A stretch of 64,000 nucleotides of DNA from Clavaria fumosa. Taxonomy: Eukaryota > Basidiomycota > Agaricomycetes > Agaricales > Clavariaceae. The stretch spans positions 992,001 through 1,056,000 of the forward strand of contig OX637804.1 in the NCBI GenBank assembly GCA_951802425.1, in the 5' to 3' direction. Under the pieces are notes generated by a model, which was not told the origin of the DNA, made no database searches, and worked only from the letters and a program-made list of their open reading frames with translations. Positions 21,560 through 32,196 of the stretch are shown here, piece after piece; the stretch's first letter is position 1, and each line of letters opens with the position of its first letter. Made by a program: the position numbers and the translations under genes.

Positions 21560-22810
21560 CTGCAGCTCCTCAGCGTGTTCGAAAAGAAAGCACAGTCGAG
21601 AAGCTCGGCAACACCGTCCAAGAATTCGAAGGCACCCCTGCCTGATCTTCCCTTTTGTTCACAGGCGAGCCCGTGACACTCCAGGCCCCATCTCGATCAC
21701 TGCTGGCGGGCTGTCATGGAGGAGCAAGCGCGGCGGCCTGAGTCGCCCGAACACCTCTGACAACAAAAGGCTCGGAATGCGTGTGTCGCAACGCTTCTAT
21801 CAGCCTTTGGATTGAGACCGAAAGAAAGTATCATACACTCTGCACAAAACGCCGTCTATCTACGTTCGTCTGCGGAAGTATTTGCACTTTTCTATCTGAG
21901 GTTACAGACCTTATGAAAAAAACCCAACAAAAGGACGATATGAGACACGCAGTCTGGAGTCCGAGGACGCACCGCGCAAACGCCGTCTCCACCAACACCA
22001 GGAACTTCAAGTTTTTCCGTGCAAATTCTTGCAACTCCTCACGGTATGTCTCCACCGCTCCTCTTGCGGACTTCTCCCGCGCCTAGGGGTGAATCCCGAG
22101 CGCGACCCCAAACATAGCGTTGCGCTTCGTGATCTGACACTTCATGGTGCACTGGATCTGCGGGGGCTTCGGTGGGACGTCTGATGTTCGGTTCGGTGGG
22201 ACTCTGCGGTCCGACGGCACGGCTCACTTCGCTGTCGGCGACCGCATGGACAAGAGAAGCCGAGAGACGCTTGGCAAGGCTCAGTTTCTAAGCACACAGA
22301 TGGTGCATGACATGGGAGAGTGCTAGGATGTTGCAAAGGAAGACTGCAAGATTTGGGAGCATCACAGACGAAAATTCAGACATAGGCAATATACCGACGA
22401 GGAAATGAGACAAACCATGACTTCCGGGGCTTCCCGCAAGGGAGAGTACAAGGGCCGCACTCATCGCCGTGACAGGACCGCTCACAGCGATGAAAGCCAC
22501 GGCAACAACCTGAAGCATAACCGGCATGTTTCAACATTGAGTTTTATTACGACGCAACTGAAGGTTGCACCTACTTTCCACACGTGGTCCCACAGAACAC
22601 CTTCTCCTGCGAGCATTTGGTGTTCGCAATCGTCTTCTTGCCGCAGGCACAGAATTTGCTCGTCAAAAATGGGCAGGGAGGGCAGGGAATCGAATTGTCA
22701 TGGCACGCATGTTGGGTGCTCGGATGTCCACAGGCAAGCGGCTCCCGACCACACTGATGATGACAGTCGATGCGCGTCCCACAAGGAATTGGCGGTTAGA
22801 GGATCGTAAG
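21560..22810 (-). pseudogene. NF-X1/FAP1-type zinc-finger gene fragment, copy N1 (longest)
   Basis: NF-X1/FAP1 proteins are transcription-associated RING and NFX1-type zinc-finger proteins with an R3H domain. On the minus strand the order is that of the family. First PCGTRIDCHHQC, then ACGHPSTQHACHDN, CPPCPFLTSKFCACGKK and EKVFCGTTCGK (22800-22570). Then GFHRCERSCHGDECGPCTLP (about 22480), CHAPSVCLETEPCQASLGFS (about 22320), and the R3H-region text YREELQEFARKNLKFLVLVE (about 22050). The RRIDTRIP segment seen in N2 and N5 is lost here. Two bases are missing where the CGF codons should be (about 22497), a stop interrupts the stretch after LGIHP, and the intron before the C-terminus is deleted. 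It therefore cannot encode a working protein, and there is no intact gene of this family in the window. Confidence 0.85.
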
Positions 22811-22824
22811 ACCGCAATGTATCA

Positions 22825-23165
22825 AGGTACAGCTTTGCGAAGATTGCTCTTCTCTTCTGGCGGCGACGATGCACCCGCGATGCGCAGCTCCGGCGACGTT
22901 TGCTGTTGCTATTCTAGCGACAGTTGCGAAACCATTAGCACTAGTGACTAGGCAGCTGATGGACCATGACCCCTTGGCATAATTATCTTTCCAATTATCT
23001 TTCCAATCACAACCACTCAATGTGAGCCGTTCTACATTTTCCACAACACGACGATCAGAGATACCTTTGAGTTTCATGACGCAGCAAGAGACCACGCAAC
23101 AAGAGTGATATCCCCCCAGGCATCGGTTATGCGGAGTGGACTTGCAACACCCCGTTCTCGAAAGA
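22825..23165 (+). pseudogene. Relic of family exon 1 with promoter end
   Basis: GGTACAGCTTTGCGAAG and a CTCTTCTCTTCTGGCGGCG leader precede a signal-like stretch (AAPATFAVAILATVAKPLA in one frame). Then come IIFPITTTQCEPFYIFHNTT-like codons and a decayed GYAEWTCNTP. Several indels; it ends at the HNH relic. Confidence 0.7.
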
Positions 23166-23560
23166 ATTCATGCTTGAATCTCGAGCGCCAGAATGGGTCT
23201 GTACAAGTAAGCGATGTTGAACAACCATGCGGATGTACTGTGGGATTTGGTCAGATAGTGACATGAAACAACCTTGAACAATACCTCGTTACCCTTGCTT
23301 CTGGGAATTATGTGTGCCGCATCGCAATGAAATTGTGATGATACAGTGGCCATCGCGAGTCACGATATCTTGAGGTAAATCACCGCGGCGTTGAGCCCCA
23401 GCGTCCGCGCTCCTGTACCCGCTCGTGCAGACATTCGCGGGTGTCGCGCAGGTGCTTGAGTCGATTTTCGTGACGCGCATGTCCTTCTTTAACGTCGTCA
23501 GTGTCGTCGACCATCTCAACCAGCTCCGCGACGCGCTCACGTACTCGGACACACACACAC
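23166..23560 (-). pseudogene. HNH-nuclease-like gene relic, copy H3 (best core)
   Basis: Minus-strand text in order: RERVAELVEMVDDTDDV, then LKHLRDTRECLHERVQE, a linker, PQDIVTRDGHCI, then HCDAAHIIPRSKGNE and the downstream LALEIQ...VENGVL pieces. The DGHC...AHIIPRSKGNE spacing matches fungal HNH-domain proteins of the type scattered in Agaricomycete genomes. There is a one-base phase change between DGHC and HCDAAH, and the same change is seen in H5 and H8. Another break separates the helical part from the linker. It is a relic of a gene whose family I infer from the core motif alone. Confidence 0.65.
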
Positions 23561-23859
23561 ACACAAACCCCATATCGCCTACGCACAGCGGAGGGTTTGC
23601 AGCTCTACTAAAGGCCGGATGGTCGAGTAAATTCCTAAAGCTACCAGCTTCCCATTTACGCACGAGTTGTAAAATGACGAATGATAGCAAAGAAAGTGAG
23701 ACGGGCTGAGCGAGGGGTAAAGGGTGACAAGGAAAGTGTCGGCGTCTGGGAGAGGAAGGCTTGTAAATGTTCCGCCATTGGCGAGACGAGTTGAAGAAGT
23801 CGTCCCAGCATCGATGTAGCATCAGCGACCAACGCATTCGCCGCCCACTAGCGCCGGCC
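23561..23859. repeat. Repeated block upstream of T4
   Basis: CA run, AATTCCTAAAGCTACCAGCTTCC and GGTGACAAGGAAAGTGTCGG as in the other inter-gene blocks. No gene assigned. Confidence 0.5.
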
Positions 23860-24196
23860 GCATAAGGTAGTCTAGGGTTATCAACCCCATCAAAAGGTCG
23901 CCTTTTTATATCTGGTCATCAGAACAGCATTGACATACGTTCAGCTGACCACGAAATGCCGTCCGCGCTCTCTGAGTGTGCATCGCCGTTTCGGAGAAAG
24001 AGAACAACAGCCTGAATGTTGAGCGGGGGAGATGCTTTCGACGATACCCAAACCACCATGGGATAGTGTAACCGCGACCCAGATCCAAGGATGCAATCAG
24101 ATCAGGACTTTGATTTCCCGCCACATGCTGTGGTTGTGATAACGAGTTGATAAGGTACAGCTTTGTGGGGAACGCTCCTCTCTCTTGGCAACGACA
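23860..24196 (+). promoter_or_regulatory. Conserved upstream block of T4
   Basis: TATATC box at 23907-23912 in AAAAGGTCGCCTTTTTATATC, 290 bp before the start codon. Confidence 0.6.
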
Positions 24197-25877
24197 ATGT
24201 GCTCGCAGTGTGCAGCTCTTGCGGTGTCTGCTGTTGCGATTCTGGCCGCGATTGCAAAGCCATTGGCACCACCAACGACAGGGTGGCTGTACAACGTTGG
24301 CCATGAATCATACATCTTTCCATTCACGGCTACTCAATGCGAGCCGTTCTACATTTTCTACAACACGCCATTGGAACCAGTGACCTATTTCTTTTATGAC
24401 CCAACAACACTCTCGAACATTCTTTTCTTCATTCATTTCCCTAAAGGCACTGGTTATGTGGATTGGATTTGCAACATTCCTGCTGGTATCGGATTCAATG
24501 TGTATGCGTTTAATTACACCGTCCAACCTGGGTCGTCGTCGGCTTGCTTGGGAAATGTCACCGCAACCTATTCCATTCTGACTTATTTTACGGCTGCTTT
24601 TGCACCCTATACTCGAACCGCTTCCCCGCTCATCACTCCCCTCACCACAATTACTTTGTATGTCTCCTTTCCCGTCCGCTGCTTGTCCTTGACCTGACCA
24701 TTATCAGACCTACCGCCACCTTTCCCACAGGCGCGTACTCAACCATTACAGTCAAGTGAGGCTTGTTCTTTAGTTTCCACACAACGTGCTAATCGACTCA
24801 ACAGCCCAACACCGACAACGTCCCCACCGTCATCGAGCTCGCCAGGAACTCTCCCTTCCCCCAAAGCACACATTGCCTCAGTTGCTGGGGGTGTCGTCGG
24901 CGCAGTAGCCTTTGTTATAGTCATCCTCACTCTTGTGTTCTGGCGGAAGCGTAGACGTTCGGTTCTAGCAAGAGCATCTTCTCCCATCGATCCTCAACCC
25001 TCGTCTATCTCAGGATTGGCGACAGGCGAATTGGGGTTTACGGACCTTTCATCGCCATTCCGGTTCTCTGGTGCGTTCATCATATCCACCCACCTATGCC
25101 CTCAACTATAGCGGGACGTTTGTCAGGCGCGGAATTCCTTGGCGGTACACAGCAATACCCAGTCTCGCCACCCGACCCTCGCAGTCACGGGACTAAACCC
25201 ACGTCTGACAATCCCATCGACATTCCGGTGACAGGTAATCTCGCGGCCCATGTGGACTCCATTGGTAAAGTATCTTCTTTTCCAATAAATAACATTTCAG
25301 CGTGAAGCGCTAAAAGCATCGCTATCACGCACTCCCCTTTTTTTCTACTCTAGTCGGCCAGAAGTCATCTCAAGGCATCACCACGCCCTTTGTTGCAGAG
25401 CCTGCTCTTCCATCACAACAGCCGCGCAAACCTCGGAACAATGGACGCCAGGTTTCCCAACCCGGACCATCCCCAGATTTGCCATTTCGCACTCCACCGA
25501 CCGTCGAGCAGCAGCCGCCACACACGCAGTCTTTCAACACCCCTGCTGATGCGGCACCGGAGACGTCACGGCCAGATGCAATACTGTTATCCCAGCAGCC
25601 CTCGACGAGTGAGACTCAGGAAGGACCCGTTGGCTTTACCGCCGTTCTGGGAATCATCTCATGTGCGCAGCTGAGCGAGACAGAGAGACTCGCTGCCATC
25701 CGTTTGCTTGGCTCGGACCCATCAGGACAACCTGATCTTGCAAGGCAAAACACGTTATCTTCGCCACCACCAATATACGGAGTAAACATGGTGTTGAGTT
25801 TTCTGCAGTATCAGGTGATTTGGTATGACTTATTGTATTTACTGGAGTTTGGTTATTTGTGTCTCTGGATTCCTTGA
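24197..25877 (+). CDS. T4: family membrane protein with shifted but retained PPxY end
   Basis: Exons 24197-24657, 24708-24755, 24805-25070, 25112-25264 and 25354-25877 give 483 aa. Signal peptide ALAVSAVAILAAIA is probably cut before KPLAPP. Ectodomain motifs are TATQCEPFYIFYN, GTGYVDWICNIPAGI and SSSACLGNVTATYS. The stalk is the shortest in the array (about 20 residues, SPPSSSSPGTLPSP). Helix GGVVGAVAFVIVILTLVFW is followed by RKRRR. The type-A tail contains ETQEGPVGFTAVLGIISC and SETERLAAIRLL. One extra base in the last codons turns the usual PPPYTE-stop into PPPIYGV and extends the protein by about 30 residues. The Pro-Pro-x-Tyr spacing survives as PPIY, now internal. Confidence 0.8.
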
Positions 25878-25989
25878 CACCCTCAGCCCAAAATCTACAG
25901 TAAATGTTATAGTAAGCCTTATATTCCTGGCTCTGATGCTGAATGGTTTATTGGCTTGGGTGGATGGCATCTTATCAGTGTTGTCAAGA

Positions 25990-26595
25990 CAATCATCTAC
26001 AGTTGATGCAGTGGGCTGTTGTGGAGAAGCAAGTGCAGCGGCCCGACCCATAGTTAACACCTCTGACAACAAAAGGCTCGGAATGCGTGTGTCGACGCAT
26101 CGAACCAATTGAACACTATATTAGTAGAAATTTAAGCAAGAGCATTCCACCTCTCAACGCGGTTACTCACTTCCGGTCCTGATCGAGGCCTGGTCCAATA
26201 TCTGGACATCCATCCGGTATATGGTAGCCAGCTGGAGTGCAACGCTTCTATCAGCCTTTGGATTAAAAAGACTGAAAGGAAGTATCATACACTCTGCACA
26301 AAACGCAGTTTATCTACGTTCGTCCGCGGAAATATTTGCACTTTTCTATCTGAGGTCACAAACCTTAAGACAAAAAAACGCAAAAAAGGACGAAAGGAGG
26401 CGCGCAATCTGGGATAACAAAGCACGCACTGCGCAAACGCCGTCTCCACCAACACTAGGAACTCCAAGTCTTTCAACTCCTCACGATATGTCTCCGCCGC
26501 TCCTCTTGCGGACTTCTCCCGCGCCTCGGGGTGAATCCCGAGCGCGTCCGCCAACATAGTGTTGCGCTTCGCGATCTGACATTTCATGGCGCCGC
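25990..26595 (-). pseudogene. NF-X1/FAP1-type gene fragment, copy N2 (R3H region and C-terminus)
   Basis: The minus strand reads KCQIAKRNTMLADALGIHPE, AREKSARGAAETYREEL and LEFLVLVETAFAQCV, then after an intron FVTSDRKVQIFPRTNVDKLR. Decayed LAAxYRMD...LDQ codons follow, then RIDTRIPSLLLSEVL (about 26100-26060). This is the R3H-domain end of the NF-X1 family. A stretch equal to EFARKN is deleted compared with N1. No zinc-finger part is present. Confidence 0.8.
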
Positions 26596-26639
26596 GGCTT
26601 CGGTGGGGACGTGTCGACGTCTGAATGTTCGGTTCAGCT

Positions 26640-27074
26640 GACTACGAAATGCTGTCCGCGCTCTCTGGGTGTGCATCGCAGTTGCGGAGATAGTCCAACC
26701 TGCGCATTCGCTGCTGCCACACAGCATAGAGCGCCGGCTGCACAAGGTAGTCTAGGGCTATCAATCCCATCAAAGGGTCGCCTTTGAATATCTGGTCAGA
26801 ATGGCGTCGATACATGTTCGGCTCGCCACGAAATGCCGCCCACGATCTCTGGGTGTACATCACAGTTGCGGAGAAAGAGAACAACAGCCTGAACGTCGAG
26901 CGGGAGAGAGGCTTTCGACGATACCCAAACCACCATCCTGGGATAGTGTAACCGCGACCCAGATCCAAGGATGCAATCTCCGGATCAGGACTTTGATTTC
27001 CCGCCATGCCCACGCGGTCGTGAGTTGGTAAGGTACAGTTTTGTGGGGAACGCTCCTCTCTCTTGACGGCGACA
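26640..27074 (+). promoter_or_regulatory. Conserved upstream block of T5, partly duplicated
   Basis: The block starts with a second copy of its own middle (GACTACGAAATGC...GTTGCGGAGA, 26640-26690), showing a small internal duplication. The TATA position reads AATATC (about 26788), so the box is degenerate here. The CGTCGAGCGGGAGAGAGGCT and GGTACAGTTTTGTGGGGAACG elements are kept. Confidence 0.55.
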
Positions 27075-28486
27075 ATGTGCTCGCAGTGTGCAGCTCTGGC
27101 GATGTCTGCTATTGCGATCCAAGCCACACTTGCGAAGCCATTGGCACCACCAGCGACTGGGTGGCTGTACACCAACAGTGGTGGCTCATTTATCTTTCCA
27201 TTTACGGCCACTCAATGCGAGCCGTTCTACATTTTCCACAACTCGACGGTGGATGAACAGTTTCACTTTTATGACACAACATACTCGCACATCCTTTTCC
27301 ACATTAATATCCCCAAAGGCATTGGTTATTTGGAATGGATTTGCAATATTCCCGCTGGTATCAATTTCAATATGAAACAGAATTTCATCGTCCAACCTGG
27401 GTCGTCGTCGGCTTGCTTGGGGAATATCAATTCAACCTATTCCAATCTGGTTTACCAAACGGCTAATTTTGCATCTTACACTCGAACCACTTCCTCGCTC
27501 ATCACTCCCCTCCCCACAAACACTTTGTATGTCTCCTTTCCCGTTCGCTGCTTGTCCCTGACCCAACCATTATCAGACCTACCACCACCTTTCCCACAGG
27601 CGCGTACTCGACCATTACAGTCAAGTGAGGCTCGTTCTTTAGTTTCTACACAACGTGCTAATCGACTCAACAGCCCAAACCTGGCTGTCACCACACCGAC
27701 AACGTCCCGGCCGTCGTCATCCCCACCAGTTGTTACTTCTTCCATAAGCTCGCCACCCTCGTCAACAATGTCGAGTTCGCCATTGTCCTCGCCAACAACG
27801 CTCTCTTCCCCCAAATCACACAGTGCCTCGGTTGGTGGGGGTGTCGTCGGCGCAGTGGCCTTCGTTTTACTCATCCTCGTTCTTATGCTCTGGCGGAGAC
27901 GTAGGGGCTCGGGGCTAACAAGAACATCTTCTCCTATCAATGCTCATCCCGCAGCCACAGGCGAGTTAGGGTCTGTATACCTCTCACCACCATTCCAATC
28001 TTCTGGTACGTTCATCGTGTCTGTCCTAGAGCGCGTGTCATCTTATGTCAAACGCTTGTCAGGCGCGGAACTTCCTGGCACCACGCCCGCCCCTTCTAGT
28101 CACGGAAATGAACTCAAGTCTGACAGTGGTGTCATGATTGTTTCGGTAGCAGGCAATCTCGAGCCTGTCGTGGTCCCCGTAGGCAGGTGTCCCCTCCTTT
28201 CGCACATGCTATGGTATTTTGGCCTCCACCGGGAATGCAAGGCTGATCCCTTGTAGCACTATCCCCTGCAGATATTGAGAGCACGACTGGCATGCCGCCA
28301 GCGACCTTGTCCACGCAACAAGCCTATAATAACTCGACAATGAGTGAGTCCAGGATGCTTGTCCTTCCTTACAATCTGAACAACTGCGCAGCTACTGGTG
28401 GTGGAGCTATCGGATCTGGTAACGTTAACGTATCTAACGTCTACCACATTACTGCGTACAACATACTTCATCGTGAGCTTGGGTGA
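27075..28486 (+). CDS. T5: family membrane protein with type-B tail
   Basis: Exons 27075-27526, 27577-27624, 27674-28005, 28063-28182 and 28257-28486 sum to 393 aa. The last intron needs a GC donor (G|GCAGGT), a form also seen in T6. Signal peptide ALAMSAIAIQATLA; ectodomain TATQCEPFYIFHN, GIGYLEWICNIPAGI and SSSACLGNINSTYS. A Ser/Pro/Thr stalk and helix GGVVGAVAFVLLILVLMLW are followed by RRRR. The tail differs from type A: it goes to ALSPADIESTTGMPP and ends VYHITAYNILHRELG, without PPxY. A type-A tail relic lies just downstream. The gene is also open without splicing from 27075 to 28256, so introns 1-3 alone cannot be proven by stop codons. Their conservation in phase across 14 copies is the evidence. 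Confidence 0.75.
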
Positions 28487-28489
28487 ATC

Positions 28490-28900
28490 TATATTTGCAG
28501 CCTCGGCCTGACCTGTCGAATAGCACATCCTGATCCCTCCTCTTCCCTACCGCACCCGCCACAAATCCTGTCCACGACGGCTGCGCAACCCTCTGGATAG
28601 TGGGCACCCCCCGCTTCGGCCTCGCGCTCCGCGAACTACTACTTCAGCTGCCATACTCCAAGTCCCCGGATATACCGCCCCAGAGACGTCGCTACCGATG
28701 CAATGCCGTTGTTCTATCAGCTCTCGAGGCGCTAGACTCAAGAGGGTCTCCTTGGGTTCACCGCAGCTTTGGGGGCCATCTTACATGTGTGCGGGAGGCA
28801 ATCTGCTTGTCCAAGCCCCCATGGGCGTTACTTGATTGGACTTGACCTCTTCGCTGCCACCGTTGTACAGGATGAATATGTCCTTGAATTTTCTGTCATG
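28490..28900 (+). pseudogene. Relic of a type-A cytoplasmic tail behind T5
   Basis: Decayed codons equivalent to PETSxPDAMPLSQQPS, then TQEGLLGFTAALGAI, in shifting frames, ending at a TACAGGATGAATATG that recalls the PPYTG-stop of T1. The same relic follows T6 and T11, and shorter pieces lie at 36.8 and 48.3 kb. Confidence 0.6.
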
Positions 28901-29190
28901 CACAACATGACAAGGGCTTACATTTTGAATTAGAGAGGCCGAATACTATGTAAGCAATTAACGCAGTACATAATGTCAAGGAGGATGTTAGGCGGAGGCG
29001 AATTGCCCATGCCAGTCATGCGAGCATCAGAACCTTGAACTGGAACTAGACCAGCGGGAAGTCTCAAGCGCGCAGTGCGATGGGACTGGGCGAAATGAGA
29101 CCATCCTCGACTTTAGGGATGTCGGCGGGATTCAGGGATCTGGAAACCAACCACTTCGTGAGACGCCCGGACATACATGATTACTATTTC
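28901..29190. repeat. Repeat U2 (unidentified)
   Basis: Contains AGGATGTTAGGCGGAGGCGA, GCGGGAAGTCTCAAGCGCGC and CAACCACTTCGTGAGACGCC. It is repeated at 48680-48960 and, truncated, at 31930-32040. A frame of 75 codons is open in the 48-kb copy but broken here. No family recognised. Confidence 0.6.
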
Positions 29191-29214
29191 ACATATTATA
29201 ATAAAAGGCGACCT

Positions 29215-29570
29215 TAGCACCCCGTGATGCCTTGAATCTCGGGCTCCACAAGCTGGCGATGTTGAACAGCCATGTGGATGTACTTTAGTCATGAAACAAT
29301 GTTGAAAGACACCTCGTTGCCCTTACTTCTTGGGACTATGTGTGTCACATCGCGAAGACATAATGGCTGGCGTGAGCCACGATATTTTGAGGGAAATCAC
29401 TGCGGCGTTGCGCCCCAGCATCCACATTCCTGTACAGTATTCGCTCGTGCAGGCGTTCGCGACTGTCGCGTAGACACTTGAGTAGACCTTCTTCTTGACG
29501 CTCTTCACCGTCGTCGACGTCGACGACCAGCTGCGCGGCGCGCTCATGCGCAAGCCCCATATCGCCTACG
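29215..29570 (-). pseudogene. HNH-nuclease-like gene relic, copy H4
   Basis: The minus strand keeps a decayed helical part (EEGLLKCLRDSRERLHERI), GAQRRSDFPQNIVAH and a strongly decayed core (RCDTHSPKK). Confidence 0.5.
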
Positions 29571-29754
29571 CATGGCGGAGGGTTTTGAGCTCTGCTAAAG
29601 GCCTGGTCGGGGGAATTCCTAAAGCTACCGAATGGGACGGGCTGAGTGAAGATAAAGGGTGACAAGGAAAGTGTCGGCGCAGGCTTCAGTGAGGGGAAGG
29701 CTTGTGAAACGTTCCACCTCTGGCGAGGCGAGTTGATGCAAGTGCCGGCTGCAC
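29571..29754. repeat. Repeated block upstream of T6
   Basis: Shortened form of the block before T2-T4, with GATAAAGGGTGACAAGGAAA and GGGAATTCCTAAAGCTACC. Confidence 0.5.
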
Positions 29755-30079
29755 AAGGTAGACTAGGGCTATCAATCCCATCAAAAGGACGCCTTTTTAT
29801 ATCTGGTTGTCAGAACGGCGTCGATGAACGTTCGGCTCACCACGAAATGCCGTCCGCGATCTCTGGGTGCACATTACAGTTGCGGAGAAAGAGAACAACA
29901 GCCTGAACGTCGAGCGGGAGAGAGGCTTTCGACGATACCCAAACCACCATGGGATAGTGTAACCGCGACCCAGATCCAAGGATGCAATCGGATCAGGACT
30001 TCGATTTCCCGCCATGCCCACGCGGTAGTGAGTTGATAAGGTACAGTTTTGTGGGGAACGCTCCTCTCTCTTGACGACA
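29755..30079 (+). promoter_or_regulatory. Conserved upstream block of T6
   Basis: TATATC box at 29798-29803 in AAAAGGACGCCTTTTTATATC, about 280 bp before the start. Confidence 0.6.
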
Positions 30080-31419
30080 ATGTGCTCGCAGTGTGCTGCT
30101 CTTGCGGTGTCTGCTGTTGCGATTCTAGCCGCGATTGCAAAGCCATTGACACCACCAACGACGGGGTGGCTGTACAACGTTGGCCATGAATCATACATCC
30201 TTCCATTTACGGCCACGCAATGCGAACCGTTCTACATTTTCTATGACTCGAGGTTGGATAACGATACCTTTGACTTTTGGGACATAACATTCTCGCACAT
30301 TCTTTTCATCATTGATATCCCCAAAGGCACTGGTTATTTGGAGTGGATTTGCAACATTCCCGCTGGTATCGGATTCCATGCGATTCAGAATTACATCGTT
30401 CAACCTGGGTCGTCGTCAGCTTGCTTGGGGAATATCACAACAACTTATTCACATCTGGATTACAACACGACTGCTTTTGCATCCTACACTCAAAACCCTT
30501 CCCCTCTCCCTCTCCCTTTCACAATCCCTTTGTATGTCTCCTTTCCCGTGTCCGCTGCTTGTCCCTGACCCGACCATTATCAGAACTACAACCATCTTTC
30601 CCACAGGTCCATACCCGACCATTACTCTCAAGTACGACCCATTCTTTGGATTTCCGCACAACATACTAATTGACTCGACAGCCCAAACCTGGCCGTCACG
30701 CCGACAACGTCATCCCCACCAGTTGTTACTTCTTCCATAAGCTCGCCACCCTCGTCAACAATGTCGGGTTCGCCATTGTCCTCGCCAACAACGCTCCCTT
30801 CCCCCAAATCACACGGTGCCTCGGTTGGTGGGGGTGTCGTCGGCGCAGTGGCCTTCGTTTTACTCATCGTTCTTATGCTCTGGCGGAGACGTAGGGGTTC
30901 GGGGCTAACAAGAACATCTTCTCCTATCAATGCTCATCCCACAACCACGGGCGAGTTAGGGTCTGCATACTTCCCACCACCATTCCAATCTTCTGGTGCG
31001 TTCATCGTGTCTGTCCTAGAGCGCGTGTCATCTTGTGTCAAACGCTTGTCAGGCGCGGAACTTCCTGGCACCACGCCCGCCCCTTCTAGTCACGGAAATG
31101 AACTCAAGTCTGACAGTGGTGTCATGATCGTTCCGGTGGCAGGCAATCTCGAGCCTGTCGTGGTCCCCGTAGGCAGGTGTCCCTTCCTTTCGCACATGCT
31201 ATGGTATTTTGGCCTCTACCGGGAATGCAAGGCTGATGGATCACCCTTGTAGCACTATCCCCTGCAGATATTGAGAGCACGACTGGCATGCCGCCAGCGA
31301 CCTTGTCCACGCAACAAGCCTATAATAACTCGACAATGAGTGAGTCCAGGATGCTTATCCTTCCTTACAATCTGAACGACTGCGGCAGCTACTGGTGGTG
31401 GAGCTATCGGATCTGGTAA
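30080..31419 (+). CDS. T6: family membrane protein with shortened type-B tail
   Basis: Exons 30080-30531, 30584-30631, 30682-30995, 31053-31172 and 31253-31419 sum to 366 aa. Signal peptide ALAVSAVAILAAIA; ectodomain TATQCEPFYIFYD, GTGYLEWICNIPAGI and SSSACLGNITTTYS; helix GGVVGAVAFVLLIVLMLW; then RRRR. Exons 3-5 are nearly the same as in T5, so the two are close relatives there, while the signal peptide is closer to T4. The last intron again has a GC donor. A one-base difference from T5 in the last exon shifts the end to a run of Trp and Tyr codons (SYWWWSYRIW) and stops 31 codons earlier than T5. PPxY is absent. Confidence 0.72.
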
Positions 31420-31499
31420 CGTTAACGTATCTAACGTTTTCCACATTACTGCGTACAACATACTTCACTGTGAGCTCGTGGTAAATCTATATTTGCAGC

Positions 31500-31910
31500 C
31501 TCGGCCTGACCTGTCGAATAGCACATCCTGATCCCTCCTCTTCCCTACCGCACCCGCCACAAATCCCGTCCACAATGGCTGCGCAACCCTCCGGATAGTG
31601 GGCACCCCCGCTTCGGCCTCGCGCTCTGCGAACTACTACTTTAGCTGCCATACTCCAAGTCCCCTGATATACCGCCCCAGAGACGTCGCTACCGATGCAA
31701 TGCCGTTGTTCTATCAGCTCTCGAGGCGCTAGACTCAAGAGGGTCTCCTTGGGTTCACCGCAGCTTTGGGGGCCATCTTACAAGTGTGCGGGAGGCAATC
31801 TGCTTGTCCAAGCCCCCATGGGCGTTACTTGATTGGACTTGACCTCTTCGCTGCCACCGTTGTACAGGATGAATATGTCCTTGAATTTTCTGTCATGCAC
31901 AACATGACAA
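31500..31910 (+). pseudogene. Relic of a type-A tail behind T6
   Basis: Near-copy of the relic after T5, with the same frame breaks, so it was broken before the T5/T6 duplication. Confidence 0.65.
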
Positions 31911-32040
31911 GGGCTTACATTTTGAATTAGAGAGGCCGAATACTATGTAAGCAATCAACGCAGTACATAAAGTCAAGAAGGATGTTGGGCGGAGGCGAAT
32001 TGCCCATGCCAGTCATGCGAGCATCAGAACCTTGAACTGG
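31911..32040. repeat. Truncated repeat U2 joined to the T7 promoter
   Basis: U2 text stops abruptly at GAACCTTGAACTGGAACTA (32025-32043) and continues as the downstream half of the family promoter, marking a recombination joint. Confidence 0.6.
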
Positions 32041-32196
32041 AACTACTTACCATAGTGGTGGAGGTAACCGCAGTCCAGACCCAGGGAAATCCCCGGATCA
32101 GGACTATGACTGGGATTTCCGCCATCACCCAGTTGATGATGACGAGGTGACAAGGTACAGCTTCGCCAGAAACGCTCTTCTCTCCTGACGGCGACA
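32041..32196 (+). promoter_or_regulatory. Truncated upstream block of T7
   Basis: Only the last 150 bp of the usual block remain (GTGGAGGTAACCGC through GGTGACAAGGTACAGCTTCG). The TATATC box is missing, so T7 may be poorly expressed. Confidence 0.55.

Noticed and set aside
22288..22527. Hydrophobic minus-strand frame that looks like a small secreted protein
   Set aside because: It is a shifted frame over NF-X1 codons (GFHRCERSCHGDECGPC in the neighbouring frame).
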